Shown here: piece by piece, positions 50,148-63,732 of the stretch
Layout of the letters: each line of letters opens with the position of its first letter
Numbering within the stretch: the stretch's first letter is position 1
Origin: Gossypium raimondii
Lineage: Eukaryota; Streptophyta; Magnoliopsida; Malvales; Malvaceae
Direction of reading: 5' to 3'
Length of the DNA: 64,000 bases
NCBI RefSeq assembly: GCF_025698545.1
Contig: NC_068575.1
Span: forward strand, 58,165,980-58,229,979
Translations under genes and position numbers: made by a program
Notes under the pieces: model-generated
The model's input: only the letters and a program-made list of their open reading frames with translations
Databases searched by the model: none
What the model was told of the DNA's origin: nothing

Positions 50148-51067
50148 TTTCTTTCACTTTTTGCTTACAAAGGAAATGAGGTAACTAAACGAAGAAGATT
50201 GGAGTTGTTAGCTAAAAGGGATCACTTAAATGCGAAAAGGAGAGTTGGGGAAGGTAGGAATTTATTTAGTATTCCATCATGTGATCTCAATTGATTTTTA
50301 AAAAATATATATATTATATAATTGGAACAGCACAAAAAATAATTATTTTATAGACTTTTCTTATCTATTATTCATAGTTTTTTTCTAATTATTTAATGAT
50401 ATTTTAGAATTTTTTTCATATTATTGACACATAATTCTAATACTTCTTTTAGCTTGAATTTCGAAACATGAACTCTTAATTTTGAATCATGAACCTCGAA
50501 CCCTAAACTCTAACTTTAAACCTCAAACTCTAAACCTAAATTTGAACTTTGAACCTCAAGTTTGGGGTTCAATATTCAAGATTTGAAGTTCGAAGTTTGT
50601 GATTTAAGGTTTAAAATTTAAAATTCAGTATTTAGGATCCAAAGTTCGAGGTTCAAAGTAAAAAAAAATTACCAAAATTATGTATTCAAACTAATTATAT
50701 CATTAAATCGGGGGTCGGTCGGTTCGGTTAATTTTTTGAAAGTATAAATTAATCAGTAATTTGATTAATTTCTTATATGTTTTATGCTTGTTTTAACCAA
50801 AAATAAAAAAAAAACATATAAATTTCGATTAATTCAGTTAATCAACCGAATTAATCGAAAAAGTTTGGTTCGATTAATTTTTTTAAAAACAATTTCAGTT
50901 TGGTTAATGGTTAAGAGTTTAAAAGAATCAGTTAATTTGGTTAATAGTAATTCGAGTCGGTTAACCGATTAAACACCCCTAATAACTACATAACTTTTCA
51001 CATATTTAAAACATTCTTGAAAGTTTATATTTTTCATTTATGCCCAATAATATTTAAAATAAAAATT
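50148..51067. other. Spacer between the peptide gene and the solo LTR
   Basis: Peptide-gene promoter side, then an odd block (50450-50660) in which AACCTCAAACTCTAAA-like phrases recur and are mirrored by GGTTCAATATTCAAGATTTG-like phrases, forming a low-quality palindrome. Then a truncated copy of the hAT-like family. Confidence 0.45.
50700..50981. mobile_element. Truncated relative of the TAGGGG hAT-like family
   Basis: Shares the GGTTCGGTTAATT subterminal motifs and the end GGTTAACCGATTAAACACCCCTA with the element at 31357-33269. The left end is degraded, and no target duplication could be recognised. Confidence 0.6.
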
Positions 51068-51072
51068 AACAC

Positions 51073-53386
51073 TGTATAAGCCCATTTTTGCCCGGGGCCC
51101 AAATCAAGCCCAAACCCAGTTACAAACCAAATTGAACAGACTAACCTAATTGTTACACCAGCCCAAACAACAACCCAAGCCCAATTAATAACCCTAAGCC
51201 CAAATTAACAGCAGCCCACAACAAACATTCAGCAGAGAAGCAAACCCTAAGGCGCGCCGCACGCCTCTGCCCAATGCCCCGGCGCTGCATGTTCTGCCAG
51301 CCTCCCTCGCGCATGCCACCGCCACCATCATCGCGTCCAATCGCCAACCTCACACATCTGCCGCACGTCACCTCCACGCTTCACTGTCAGCACCTACAAG
51401 AAGACGTCGCACGCAACAACAGAGACAAAAAAAGAAAACAACAAACAAAAACAATCCAAAGCACAAAACGATAAAAGAAGAGAGATTTAGTTTTTTTTAA
51501 ATTAGCTATAAAAGGCCGAATAGGGCGATTGTATTTCTTCTTCTGGCATTTTTTTACAGATTAGAATAAAAAGGAAAACAAAGGTTGCCTTCTGGTTTCT
51601 CTGATTTATTCATTTATTTCTTTTATTTATTTTTTACGAATCAGTTTTTTTCTAAAAAAAAAAAAGAAAAAAACTCTTAATAAGTAAAAAAGGAAGAGGA
51701 ATACTTGGGGTTATCTGTGGAGTCTGTCGCTGGAGCCATTTCGGTTGCCGAAATCGGACTAAAAGGGGGGCATGGGGACCTCTCCTTCCCTCGGTCTTAA
51801 GGCCCAAAAGGCTAAGCCTTCGGGCGTTTGAAAAGTGGGCCAAAGACGCGACCTCCATGTTGCTCCGACCACCGCTTACGGCGGGGTCACGGCGGCGCAA
51901 GCGATGGCCCTATTGGCCGGATTTGAGGGCTGCGTGAGAGAATGTTTGATCTCTCTCTTTTTTAAAAAAAAAATAAGGGTTAAATTGTTTTTTATTTTAT
52001 TTTTTAACATTTATATTGGGAATAAAACGACGTCGTTTTGGGTTTTGGCAACAATGACCAAAACGACTTCATTTCACGTATGACCCGAATACCCGACCCG
52101 TTTAGCAGAGGATCCGCGTGTTTTCAAGGCCAAATGGGCTATTTGCGCTGCGGGTCCCTCCGCTTTGATGCTTGGCTTCAATTCGGTCATTTTGTCCTTT
52201 TTAGAATTTTTAATTTGACCCCATTTCTTTTGTGTTTGTCACAATTTAGTCCTGCGCAAAATGATGCGTATAAGTAATGGGGATATTTCACAGTCAGTCC
52301 CTTATGCCTTAAGCGAGTCTTATTTCAGTCCCCTGGCAACCCTATTTTTATTTATTTACGATTTAAGCCCCAAATTTTGAGGTTCATTTTCAATTCAGTC
52401 CTTAGTCTGTTTAATCTTATTTTTTTTGTTATTTAAAAAATAGTTTTGTCTAATATTTCACTTACTATTTATTTATTTACTTATTTTCAATTATTAATCA
52501 AACTTACATTAGTATTTATTTATTTATTGGCTTGTTCATTTTATTTTGGCCATTATTGTTGCTATTTATTTCATTATTTATTTATTTGCTATTTTTTAAT
52601 ACTTTAAAATTTTAGATTTATTATTATGGTTATTGTTGTTGTTATTATTGTTATTGTAATATTGTCATTGACACCATTATTCTTATTAATGCATGTTAAT
52701 ATTGGGATTTGTTAGCAGCAATGCTACATTTATATTTTATTATGCATATTATTTCATTGATATTTCAAATGTATATTGCAATATTGTTATTAGCCATATA
52801 TGATCTTTTCAAAGTTTTTTAAACGATTTCTTTTATGAACTACGCGCATATTGATAGATATTTCATCGACTTTCACCCATTATTCAAAAAGGAAAAGTCA
52901 TTCGACCAAATAGCCAAATATCCTCTTAAAATTTCAAAGTATGGGTTTTGAAAACCATAAGGTAATCTTGGTTTGAGCGTTTAAAGTATTATATCCTAAC
53001 GTGCTGGATGTGATATTCATTCAGAACAAGAGAATCCTAAATTCCAACTCATGTTATTCGAGTATTTTTTTAAGGATCATATTTTTAAAACTCTTCAAAG
53101 TTTCCAATCTTCGACATTAAGACACTAATTAACCAACTAGGTACCAATTTTGGGCGTTACGAGGGTGCTAATCCTTCCTCGTACGTAACCGACTCCTGAA
53201 CCCGCCTTTCTAAATTTCGTGGACCAAAATCGTTGTTTTAATAAAATTAAATTGTTTATTAAAAACAACCACATTTTGAGATGACTCAATCACACCTCAT
53301 CAAAAAAAGTTTTGTGGCGACTCCCGTGTTCGTTTTCGTTTTCAAAATTAAAGTCGATCCCCGTTTTACAAAAAATGGCTTCGACA
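51073..53386 (+). mobile_element. Solo LTR, 2.3 kb
   Basis: Begins TGTATAAGCCC and ends GGCTTCGACA (5'-TG...CA-3'). It is flanked by perfect AACAC at 51068-51072 and 53387-53391. A TATAAAAG box at 51507-51514 sits inside. There is no gag or pol sequence and no second LTR, so this is what remains after recombination between the two LTRs of a retrotransposon, probably Ty3-type given the length. The orientation is taken from the TATA box. Confidence 0.85.
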
Positions 53387-53391
53387 AACAC

Positions 53392-54610
53392 TAAATAATT
53401 TTCTCATAATACCTTTAATTTGTTTTGAAAATTTTAATTAAACTCACTTAAAATATTTGAAAGTTCTCATTAATCTCAAAAAAAGTTCAAAAATTTAATT
53501 AGACCCTAATTTTTTTTTATAAAAAAATTCTCACCAAACTTCTCAAAATTTTTAAAATTTTCTAGACCCCTCAAAACTTTATCCCATAATTCACCACTGA
53601 GAGTGCCCTTGGTCGGTATTCTTTGGACATCAGTTGATTTATTGATGTATGAATGACGAGTGTTCTGCGCTTGTTAGGAAGAGCCCCTAATGTATGCTTG
53701 CCTATTGGTTGGGCCGATGAGGAATATCTTGAGTGCTAATTTATGAGGATCCTCAACTCACGGATCATAGAAAATATGAACAAAGTGGAATGCAGACCAC
53801 TGAATAGGATCACGAGGTCGTTCAAAAAGTTCTTAGAATAATTTTTTATTTGCAATTTAATATTTTATTTTTATAAATAAAATAAATTTAAAAAGTAAAG
53901 ATCAAGCCGATAATATTGAATTCGATTATTTAGATTTTTCCATATAAAATTGATTAATTCAACTGATATTCATAAATTTATCAATTTATTATATATAAAA
54001 TTCTAGCAGTGGAATTATGAATATACACATTACTAGCAAAAGGTCAGCAATCCAAGACAAAGATGATTCATGCTCATCACCTTACCTTTCCTCTAAAACA
54101 AGCATTAAACACGACAAGTTATTAAATATCATTCTTTTAAATCCTTACCATTTCAAATAATAATAAATAAATAAATTTTCTTTGCCGGTTGAGTCTTAAC
54201 TCGATTGATGTGGGTATTGTTGTTAGTGCAGAAAGACGTAGATTTGAACACACTGAACTCTTATTTAAGAGTTAGAGAGGGATTATGAATAATTACAGAC
54301 ATAATCTTAAAAGGAACAGAGACAAAGGTTGTTCAAAGAAATAAACATTTTTACTTCTGACTAGAATAGTCTAGTAATAAAAATGAAATGATTGCAGTTT
54401 TTTTCCTAATTTATTGAGGATGTATAAAAGGCCTCATGAAACATGCCATAAAGCCAACAACGTACCAAATAAAAAATAACAAATTTATTTTCTTTCAAAA
54501 ATAACAGTTTCCCCTACTTTGTTTATAATCCCATGACATACTGGCAACTAATTTGCAGAAACAATTTCCATTGTTGCATTTGTTTATCAATTTTGAATTT
54601 TTATTTTCAA
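53392..54610. other. Intergenic region before the ABC transporter
   Basis: AT-rich, no gene recognised. Contains the SINE-like copy at 54186-54314. The last 200 bp would hold the ABC transporter promoter and leader. Confidence 0.4.
54186..54314 (+). repeat. SINE-like tRNA-derived repeat
   Basis: GGTTGAGTCTTAACTCGATTG resembles a tRNA A-box region, and 54238-54251 (GTAGATTTGAACAC) resembles a B box. The tail GAGGGATTATGAATAATTAC is shared with two other copies in the window. No target duplication determined. Confidence 0.55.
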
Positions 54611-57600
54611 ATGGGGAAGAAACAGAAGTTGCATTCTCCTCCAGGCAGTGAAAGAGTCCCCCTTTTGTACAAGGAAATTTGTTTGGTTTTGTACCATGTT
54701 TTTCTAGGATTTTATTTTTCAACATTCTGCTTAACTTTGTTCCTTGTTTTTACTACATTTTAAATATATATATGTTTCAATGCATGAGCATATCGTATAC
54801 TAGTTAAAGATTAGAAGGTGATTTTGTATAGTGCTATTCACTTTCGAAACAAAAAATTTCAGATGATAAAAAAACCCAAAATTTTCAGCATCATTGATTC
54901 GATTTCTTTGGAAACCATACGACCAAGAGTACAAACATATAGCTATTCTTAAAACTTCCCCTCAGTTTAATCATGGGATAAATACAGTTCCATTTATGCA
55001 GGCAAATGATAATCAATCATCAAACTGCCCCATATCAAATCCTGAGCAAGACAGTGGTGTTGAGGTGATGGATATTTGTTCCATATTTTTATTTCCCAGT
55101 TGTGAAGCAGACTTTATTTACTTAATCTTTTATGTGGAACATTTTCAGGCAGCCAATGTTGGATTGTCCAAAGTATTTTCACTGGTTAGTCAGGAATATG
55201 GTTTTTCATTAATCTCTTTGCATAGTACCTATTGAGTTGGCTGCAATTTGTAGGCAAAACCAGATGCTGGGAAGCTTATAATCGGCACCAACGCGCTTTT
55301 TATAGCATCTGCATCGGGTTTCTTGATTGTATGTTGTTCCTTTCTTTCCCTATGTTAATGAATTACAAGATGAGAAACTGGATAACAAGTCAGAAGCTCA
55401 TGTAATTATATTGCAGCCTAAATATGGTGGAATGATTATAGACATCGTGTCAAGAGAAATAAAGACCCCACTACAGCAATCACAAGCTTTGGATGCCATC
55501 AAAAACATCGTAACATATATTCTTCTGATAATTGTAATAGGGTAACTTTCCATTTCACATTTTCCTTTTGACACACACTTGTTTGTTGAAATGCTTCACA
55601 AGGCAGTGCTCCTTTCTTGGTCTATGCTAAAGACTGTTCTTTGCGAGTAAAAACCATTCTGGGTTCCTTTCAATAGTAATGATATCTTTAGAAAGATCAG
55701 AGAACTGGTAAGAACCAAATCTGGGTATCTGTCATGCTTCAACATGGGATCCATATTTTACAAGTAAAATTTTTAACTTTTGAGATGGATGTTAAATGCA
55801 TGCTCTACTTCATCAAAATTGCTTTTTTTAAGTGAAGATAAAGAACGGGTTTGGGCTTCAAAAGCCTATTCTATACAAGTTACAGCATTTTATAGAACAG
55901 AACAGTACAATATTAGCCTATGTTACTCGAACTTTAATGCAAGTGTTGGATATGAGTATGAATCCAAAACGAAAATATTTGATCTTTTGAAGGATTTTAT
56001 ATTTAAGGGTCCTTGAAAGATCATATCCCATGCTATATCCAAATGTGTATAGGGAACAAATATAGAAAAACAAAAATTTCAAACAACATGATATAAAATC
56101 TAATTGAAGATTAGTACCAACAGGAGAATACTAATTGATAGCTTAATAGAATGGATTTAGTCTTGACTCTGTAGTAGTTGGTTGAGCCTATATTAGTTGA
56201 TTTTTAACTTGTTAAAATGAATAAATCGACTCTTAAGGTTCTTCTTTTACCCATCCTATTTAGGTCTATATGCAGAGCAGTTCAAGCATGGTTGTTTTCT
56301 TCTACTGGTGAAAGGATTGTAGCTAGGCTAAGGCTTAACTTGTTCACTCACCTTATCCATCAGGTAAGACCTATCTTGTCAGATATATGTAGAGACTTAT
56401 GCTCATACTTGTAAAGGACAAAATGGTGAGGTTTTTTAGTCAAAGCGGATAATTTCTCGCAAGTTGAGGGCCGGTGTCCATGGTCTGCAAGTTATTCGGC
56501 TGTTCTTTCTTAATACCCTTTGCTCAGCACTCAATGTTTCAGCAGTTTTTATCCTTAAATTGTGCAACAGGAAATAGCCTTTTTCGATGTTACTTCAACA
56601 GGCGAACTCCTCAACAGGCTATCTGAGGACACACAGATCATTAAAACTGCAGCAACAACCAATCTTTCAGAGGCACTTCGGAATCTAACAAGTGCCATTA
56701 TCGGCATTGGCTTCATGTTTTCATCATCATGGAAGCTAACATGTATGTTCTCTGGTTTTGCTTGCTTAACAAGTTTTCATTAATGTTGAGAGTTATAGCA
56801 GTCACAATTGCTATTATTTGTGTTCAGTGCTATCCTTGGTGGTAGTTCCAGTTACCGCAGTCGCCATGCGTAGATTCGGACGATATCTCAAACAACTTTC
56901 ACACACAACACAAGCTGCAGCTGCAGTGGCTGCCTCGGTTGCTGAGGTTTGTAAGAACTGTAACGTGCTTCAAAACTGAAAAGCATTGAAAATTCTGTCC
57001 TTCATGACAAACCCCTTGACGTTTAGGAATCTTTTGGAGCTATTCGAACAATTAGGTCTTTTGCTCAAGAAGGCTATGCCGTCTCCAAGTACTCCAAGAA
57101 GGTTGATGAGAGACTGAAGATTGGACTCAAACGAGCTGTGAGTGTCCTTTCTATCTCTCAATCACACACAGATGGCCGGAACACGATATTGCAATTGTTG
57201 TTTTTGTGGTTTATCTCTTTACATCAATGATAGTCAATTTAGTTAGTTGCAATTGTATTCGTTAAATCACGAACGCAGTTTGACTGCAACTTAAATCTCT
57301 GCATAGATGTTTAGCTTGAGTCTTAACTCTTGTTTTCTACAACAGAAAGTAGTTGGTCTGTACTTTGGAGGACAGAACGCTGCATCCAAACTGTCAATTT
57401 TTATAGTGGTGAGCTATGGAGCCTACTTGACAATAACGGGATTCATGACTGCTGGTTCTCTTACATCTTTCATCCTTTATAGTCTCACAGGTACTATACA
57501 AGTTCCAGACAACTCTTATGTTCGATCTGCAACTTTGGTCGGAACATATTAACAGTTATTTGCATGGCATGTTTGTGATAAACAATCTTCTATTTACCTG

Positions 57601-59675
57601 CAGTTGGATACTCAGTGTCCTCATTATCAGGATCATATGTATCTGCCATGAAAGCTGCAGGGTCAAGTAGGAGTGTTTTCCAGCTATTAGATCGTGTCTC
57701 AGGCATGCCAAAATCAGGAGATAAGTGTCCAGTGGGGTTAGTCAAATTACAATTTCATTAAATTTAAATTCCACTAGTTTACACCTATGGCAGGCTGTAA
57801 CACAACATTGTATGAGAAATGCTAAAAAGAGGCTTAAACTTTATTTATGTCACGCAAGTTAACCCAATGGACCATCATGTTAAATAAACATGTTATGCTG
57901 TGAATGGCAGAAATCCAGATGGAGATGTAGAATTGGATGATGTCTGGTTTGCTTATCCTTCTCGGCCAAGTCATATGGTACTTAGGGTAATGGTTTCTCT
58001 GCTACATAAATGAATTTAAAGCATATCATATACCGTTTAACACACGCACAGACACACAAAAAAAGAGTTTAATAGAACATATTCTACTCTAGCAAACTAA
58101 CCCATGTTTTGCCTCAATATTGTGCATTGATTCAATGGTTTTGGATTTTGTTCAGTTAGCTCCTTCCTTTTAAGACCTGAAGAATATCAAAATTAAAACA
58201 AGGGCAAAATCAAAATGTTCTAATAGCAATTTCTGAATCTTTTGTCGGTTTTTTATCAAATAAAAAGAAGTTTAGAAAATAGACTAAGTTTCAAATTATT
58301 TAGTTAATATGGTTTAAATTGATAGGAGAGAGAGAAAGTTTAACTAAGTTTTAATGTGCACCTCACGTGCAAGGTTAGAAGAAAAGTGCTATCCAAAAAC
58401 GGATTAGAGCAATGAATGCATAATCTAATGACTATTCGAGCTAGAAAGATCTGATGTTGTATTGAATTGAAGTACCAATTATCAAGCTTTTAACTGATAA
58501 TAATAGATTTACTATATTTAAGTAACAACAATGCATACATTCACTAGATAATGTAAAATCTGAATGGAACTGCAGGGAATAACTATGAAACTGAAGCCTG
58601 GCTCAAAAGTTGCCCTTGTTGGACCCAGTGGTGGTGGAAAAGTAAATATTGCCATCCCCTTTCCCTTCGTTGACACTTCTTGGACTAACAAATTACTGAA
58701 AGCTGAATCTCCAATCTGTTGCAGACGACAATAGCAAACTTAATCGAAAGGTTTTACGATCCTCTCAAGGGAAAGATTTTGTTAAATGGGGTTTCTTTAC
58801 TGGAAATATCACATCAATATCTTCATAGAAAGGTGGAGTCCTTTTTGCTGATCTTTCTCAATGTTTGTATGCCTTCCATACAAACTCCACTCATTTTCTC
58901 GTGTTTATATTTAAGGTGTTATATTTTCAGACCTTTATTGTTGGTCTTGTTTTACTAAATACAGGTTAGCATAGTTAGCCAGGAACCAGTTCTTTTCAAT
59001 TGTTCCATAGAGGAGAACATTGGGTATGGAGTCAATGGCAAAGTCGGCAAAACTGAGATACAATATGTGGCTGTAAGTTAATGACTATAATCCTTTTTAC
59101 CAATGATAAATGAAACAGTAGTTGATTCATTTTTTTAAAATATCGTGTGCATATAAGATGGGTGCAGAAAATGGCGAATGCCCATGGATTCATTGAAAAA
59201 TTTCCTAAGAAATATGAAACAGTTGTGGGAGAACGGGGTTTGAGGCTGTCAGGAGGTCAAAAACAAAGACTAGCAATTGCAAGATCACTGTTAATGAATC
59301 CCAGTGTATTGCTTTTGGATGAAGCCACAAGTGCTCTTGATGCTGAGAGTGAATACCTAGTTCAGGTAAGACTCTTAGCTGCTTTTCATAAACCTGTCTC
59401 CGGGTTGGGCAGATCGGCTCATTTTCGGCTTGCCTCAGCCTGTAGGCCTGGTTCACTATCAATTTAATTTATGTGATGGTGCTTGATAGGAAGCTATGGA
59501 TTCATTGATGAATGGTAGGACTGTTCTAATCATAGCACATAGGCTGTCAACAGTCAAAAATGCGAACAACGTAGCTGTTATTTGTGATGGTCAGATAGCA
59601 GAGAGTGGCACTCATGAACAGCTTCTCACACAGGATGGTATCTACACAGCACTTGTTATGAGGCAACTACAATGA
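54611..59675 (+). CDS. ABCB27: Half-size ABC transporter, ABCB27/ALS1-like
   Basis: TAP-type half ABC transporter with one transmembrane domain and one ATPase. The Arabidopsis relative ALS1/ABCB27 is a tonoplast protein for aluminium tolerance. Coding exons: about 54611-54670 (start [15 protein letters not shown]), 55002-55064, 55149-55184, 55254-55328, 55417-55541, 56264-56363, 56571-56742, 56828-56946, 57027-57137, 57346-57490, 57604-57736, 57911-57986, 58576-58641, 58725-58832, 58965-59072, 59168-59365, 59490-59675. From exon 2 on the phases add up to 606 aa. ATPase motifs are complete: Walker A GPSGGGKTT (split between exons), Q-loop VSQEPVLF, signature LSGGQKQR, Walker [13 protein letters not shown], and H-loop IAHRLS. 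The exon 1/exon 2 junction is unresolved because no donor gives both the expected frame and the SERVPLL motif. Confidence 0.92.
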
Positions 59676-60144
59676 TCAAACACTAATTAATAATATCTAT
59701 TATCCTAATAACAATACTTTTAATGTGTTTCTATTTCGGATAATCAATCTCGTAATAAATTATCAACCTTTTATTTCAGTAATCCAACAATCTTTAAGCT
59801 CAGACGCATATGTTACATGAGAAATTGGTTCAACAAACAGAAAGAATGGCTGATACTGCTTTATGTGCAACCCTGAAGTGTTAATCTTTCGCTAGCATAA
59901 ATATGAATATCTCATGAAAGGAAAACCAAAAACAAAAAAGGACTGAGGAAAGCGATATCAACATACTCCGTGCTCTGATGCAAAATGTCTAAGCTATCTA
60001 GCAGTCGAGCACTAAAGACCATTTTTACGGTATGTGTATGTGCATCTGCTTGTTCACTCAAATTCGAGAGGATAACTTCCCCATACCTCATCAAATGATG
60101 CCCTAGTGGGGGACTCCAATGAAACATCCGACAATTAGAATCTC
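59676..60144. other. Convergent spacer between ABC transporter and esterase
   Basis: The 3' ends of two convergent genes face each other across 469 bp. No feature beyond presumed 3' UTRs was seen. Confidence 0.5.
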
Positions 60145-63100
60145 TCAAGGTGAAGGGAGTTTCGAGATCTCTACAAATAGTTTGTGCAAGGCTTGAGGCT
60201 TTGAGAAAAATGGTGAGTGGTCAGCACCTTTTAGACGAAATACTTTTTCCGGTGGGCTTGAGTTAATCATGCTCTCTTGAAGCACCACTGGTATGGCATT
60301 ATCTTCAGGAGTTCCTACATAAAAACGCCTCACAGATCCGTATTTCATGTCAGAAAGTGAAAGCTTCTCCAAAACTGGTGCGAAAGGGATCGGCCTCATT
60401 GAAACAGATGCTAATGCAACATCCTGGCCAGCAAAATGTGGAATAAAATCAGCAGTTGTAATTTTGCACATCGACACACATAGAAGATAAATTGAGTTTT
60501 TTGAACAATAGAAAATCAAAAGATTAATTAATCAATCAAAATGATTTAGACAACGAAGTTAGAAGGAGATGACAAACTACTAATTACCTAACGTGTTCAC
60601 ATTGCAATTTAAATATGAAATTTTACAAGCATTCATAAGAGATGTATGTGGTTATGCGGACCATGCACATTGTTGCCTGCCAGTGTGGTAGAATATCTAA
60701 CAAGGATGCTAAATGATCTCGTTATAAGACATATAAGTCGCATTGATTAAGAAAAAGATCATTAATCACTAGTTCAGATGTACCTTGGAAGGACTTTGAT
60801 TGAATAACAAATCCCGCAATAAAGACTTGTCTAAATCAATAGCAGTTGGAGGATGGTCATTTCCATTAGCATACAGAAATATCTGAGCCTGTCGCATTAG
60901 ATCATTAGAACCTGCCTGCAAAAGTTTTAGCACTAGTTACATAAAACCATAAAGTTCAAATGGTTAGATTACTTGTTCATAGAAAGTATTAACAAGCTAC
61001 TTTACTTGGACTCAAGTGTGGTGTCCAACACGAGTATATTCAATTTTTTTAAAGTATTTAATAATGTCCCCATACTCATGTCCAAAGATGCATTTTTCAA
61101 ACAAATTTAATGCCAAATTTTAGATAAAGTAGGGCTCACTATGGTGAAACAAGATGTCAATGGCAAACACTCGAGCAAATCAGTAAGTTCCGGAAGAAGT
61201 TAAACTATAGACACTTCAAACAAACAATTTATAGAAGTGCATTTTTCAAGTCCAGCATAATTAGTATGTATCTGCAGATAAAAATATTCAGAAATTAAAA
61301 TAATGATTCAAGCAATGCAAACCTGTTGGGTGAACATATCAAGAGTACTTTGTCCATTTGTCAACATTGCTGCGGCCACAAAAACAGCCTTTGCAATTTT
61401 AAAAGGAAACAGTTCCATTGCATACGATACACATGCACCACCAAAGTCATGCCCAACCAAGATCACCTGCATAGTTTTAAAAGACTTTGACCAATGAGAC
61501 TCTGTTATCGATCTCTTACTATGTCAAACTTTCCAGTAACAGCGAGAATGAAAAATTGTAAAGAATGTGTAACAAAGCTTGGTTAGCAGAAATATGCAAG
61601 CACCAATACAATGCTTTAGCAACCAATATAAAATAAAATTTAATATACCCCAAAAAGGCTTATAACAGCTATTTTAGGAACTTCCTGGATTTAACGTTTG
61701 GTATTGAGCAGGACAAGTTTGAATTCATTAACAAGCTTGATATTCAATTTGCATAAGAAAAAATTTCTTCTGACCAAGAAGCAAGCTGAAAAAGGAGCAT
61801 AAGCGTGGAAATTAAAACGAGTAAAGAAAGAAATAGAAAAGAACCTTCTCGCCTTCGGGAAGTTTTTCAAGAAAATCAGTTAATGGCTTCACATATTGTG
61901 GGAGACTGGTAATGCCATTTGTGTCGAAAGAATGAATGCCAGAACCCGTTAGATCAACTGCAGTAGCTTTGAAACCACCTTCTTCTAGGAGTGCAATTGT
62001 TTTATACCAACACCAAGCACCAAAGCCTCCCCCATGGACAAGGACAAAATGATTTGTTTCCAAGTTATCAAGCTTTATGCCCTGGCAAACACAAAAAAGA
62101 AAAATGAGAAAGATCATAAGCGACATTTAAAAGGATTAATGTACACTTAACAAGCAAAGTTACTAAAATAAAATTTACAAATTGACTTGAAATGGTGGTA
62201 ACCAAGAACAAACAATGAAACAAAACCTGTAAATATGCGGCCTTCTCGATTATGGCTAGGCCATAAAAATAATTATAATAAAAGAAACAGGTGTTGTGCT
62301 AGACGATAGACTACAGTGCAAAATAACACTACAAAATAGATAAATTTGTCTAGAAATTTTATGAACATAGTTTTATCTTATCCAGCTGAATCAGGGTTAA
62401 TGAAGCTTTCCCTTAAATGAACAGTTCTGGGACAAAGTACTATCATAAGCACACACGTTTTAGCAATTTTACAAACAAGAAAAAAAATAGCTTTTCTTCT
62501 TAGCTCACACTTGCAGCACTAGAAACTGAGTAAAAGAGCATTGATAATAATTGTCACTAAGACTCCATTCTTATCATTTATAGTTAAAAGAAAACAAAAA
62601 ACAAATAAGCATTGTTCATCTAAGTAGACCAGAAACATCCTTGACAAGCAAAAGCATTTATGAGTGCTGAGATAACTCTACATATGCCAAAACGCCTGCA
62701 ACTGGAGCTTATTGCTGCATAGCAGAAAGCCTTTAATGTCCATCACAGTGAGAGACAAAGATGGATCAAAGAATCTCTTAAAAAGACATCTGCAAATTGA
62801 GAATCTGGTGCCAAATACATCCCCTTGCCACCATCAAAATAGGTGGGATTTCCATGGTTTTAACCCACATTTAGAAATTCATACACTTCGTGCACAAAAG
62901 AGCTATCAAGGCTTTAAATTAACAAAGAACCATTGGCAAAGCTCAAAAAAAGAAAAGATCTTTTAAAAATATGCAAGGTTTGACTGAGAAGTCTAATACT
63001 ATAAACTTCCATAACCAAATCAAGTTCTCAAATAGCCAACTCAATTTTCCAGAACTCCAATGACATGAAAACTCCACTTTCATCGAATGCCGATATATTG

Positions 63101-63732
63101 CCAAATTAACAGCCATCCGACTAAAAATAAAAAATAATTTAAATACCATAAGTAACCAATAAAAAAATTTGATCATAATTCCATCGTACTTCCCATAATT
63201 TGAAGTTATAAAATTATAAAAAATAATTAAATAACCCATAATAAAAATAGAAAATTAAAACCCAATACCCCGCAATAATTAACCCCCACAACCCCCCCCC
63301 CCAAAAAAAAACTTTTACCCAATAAATTACCTGAAAAATACCAAAAACCATAATTAAAGAACAAAAAATAACACAAACCTGATTAACAAGCTGATGAGGT
63401 TGCAAAAGCGGGTCAGTAAGGGACCTCGCTCTGGAACTGGAGCTCCGAGGCAACTGACCAGCTTTCTTAGACCCGGAAGAAGAATTCGGGTACCTCAACG
63501 AAGCCGACCTGTCAAACGGCAATGAAGCTCCCCCGTTTTGCTGTTGATGTTGCCTGAACAAGATCGCAGCTGCTAAAGCCTGCTCTTGAAGCAGAGAATC
63601 ATCAAGCTTGTCTTTCCTCGACGATCGGACCCTAGCCCACCGGTTGCTGGAATTGGGTCCTTTTTGCTGGTTCTGCAACCTTTTCGTGACCGGTCGTTTC
63701 GTTACTGTTTTACGAGCAAAGCAGTTTCCCAT
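60145..63732 (-). CDS. MES11-type methylesterase-family alpha/beta hydrolase
   Basis: Alpha/beta hydrolase of the plant methylesterase (MES) family, in the MES11-15 branch that carries a long N-terminal extension. Five exons: 63379-63732, 61845-62081, 61323-61466, 60784-60915, 60145-60423, giving 381 aa. The N-terminus, MGNCFARKTVTKR, has Gly2 and Cys4 (a possible N-myristoylation and palmitoylation site) and is then Arg/Ser-rich, ending PLLQPHQLVNQ. The hydrolase part starts at NHFVLVHGGGFGAWCWYK (oxyanion region). The nucleophile elbow reads VGHDFGG with Asp instead of Ser. The acid residue is in VGTPEDNAIP and the histidine in GADHSPFFSKPQ. Related esterases act on methyl esters of hormones; with Asp at the nucleophile position that activity is uncertain here. 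A TATATATAA element lies about 60 nt upstream of the ATG. Confidence 0.92.

Noticed and set aside
51153-52277. Several open frames of 66 to 82 residues
   Set aside because: All lie inside the solo LTR, which has clear ends and does not normally encode protein.
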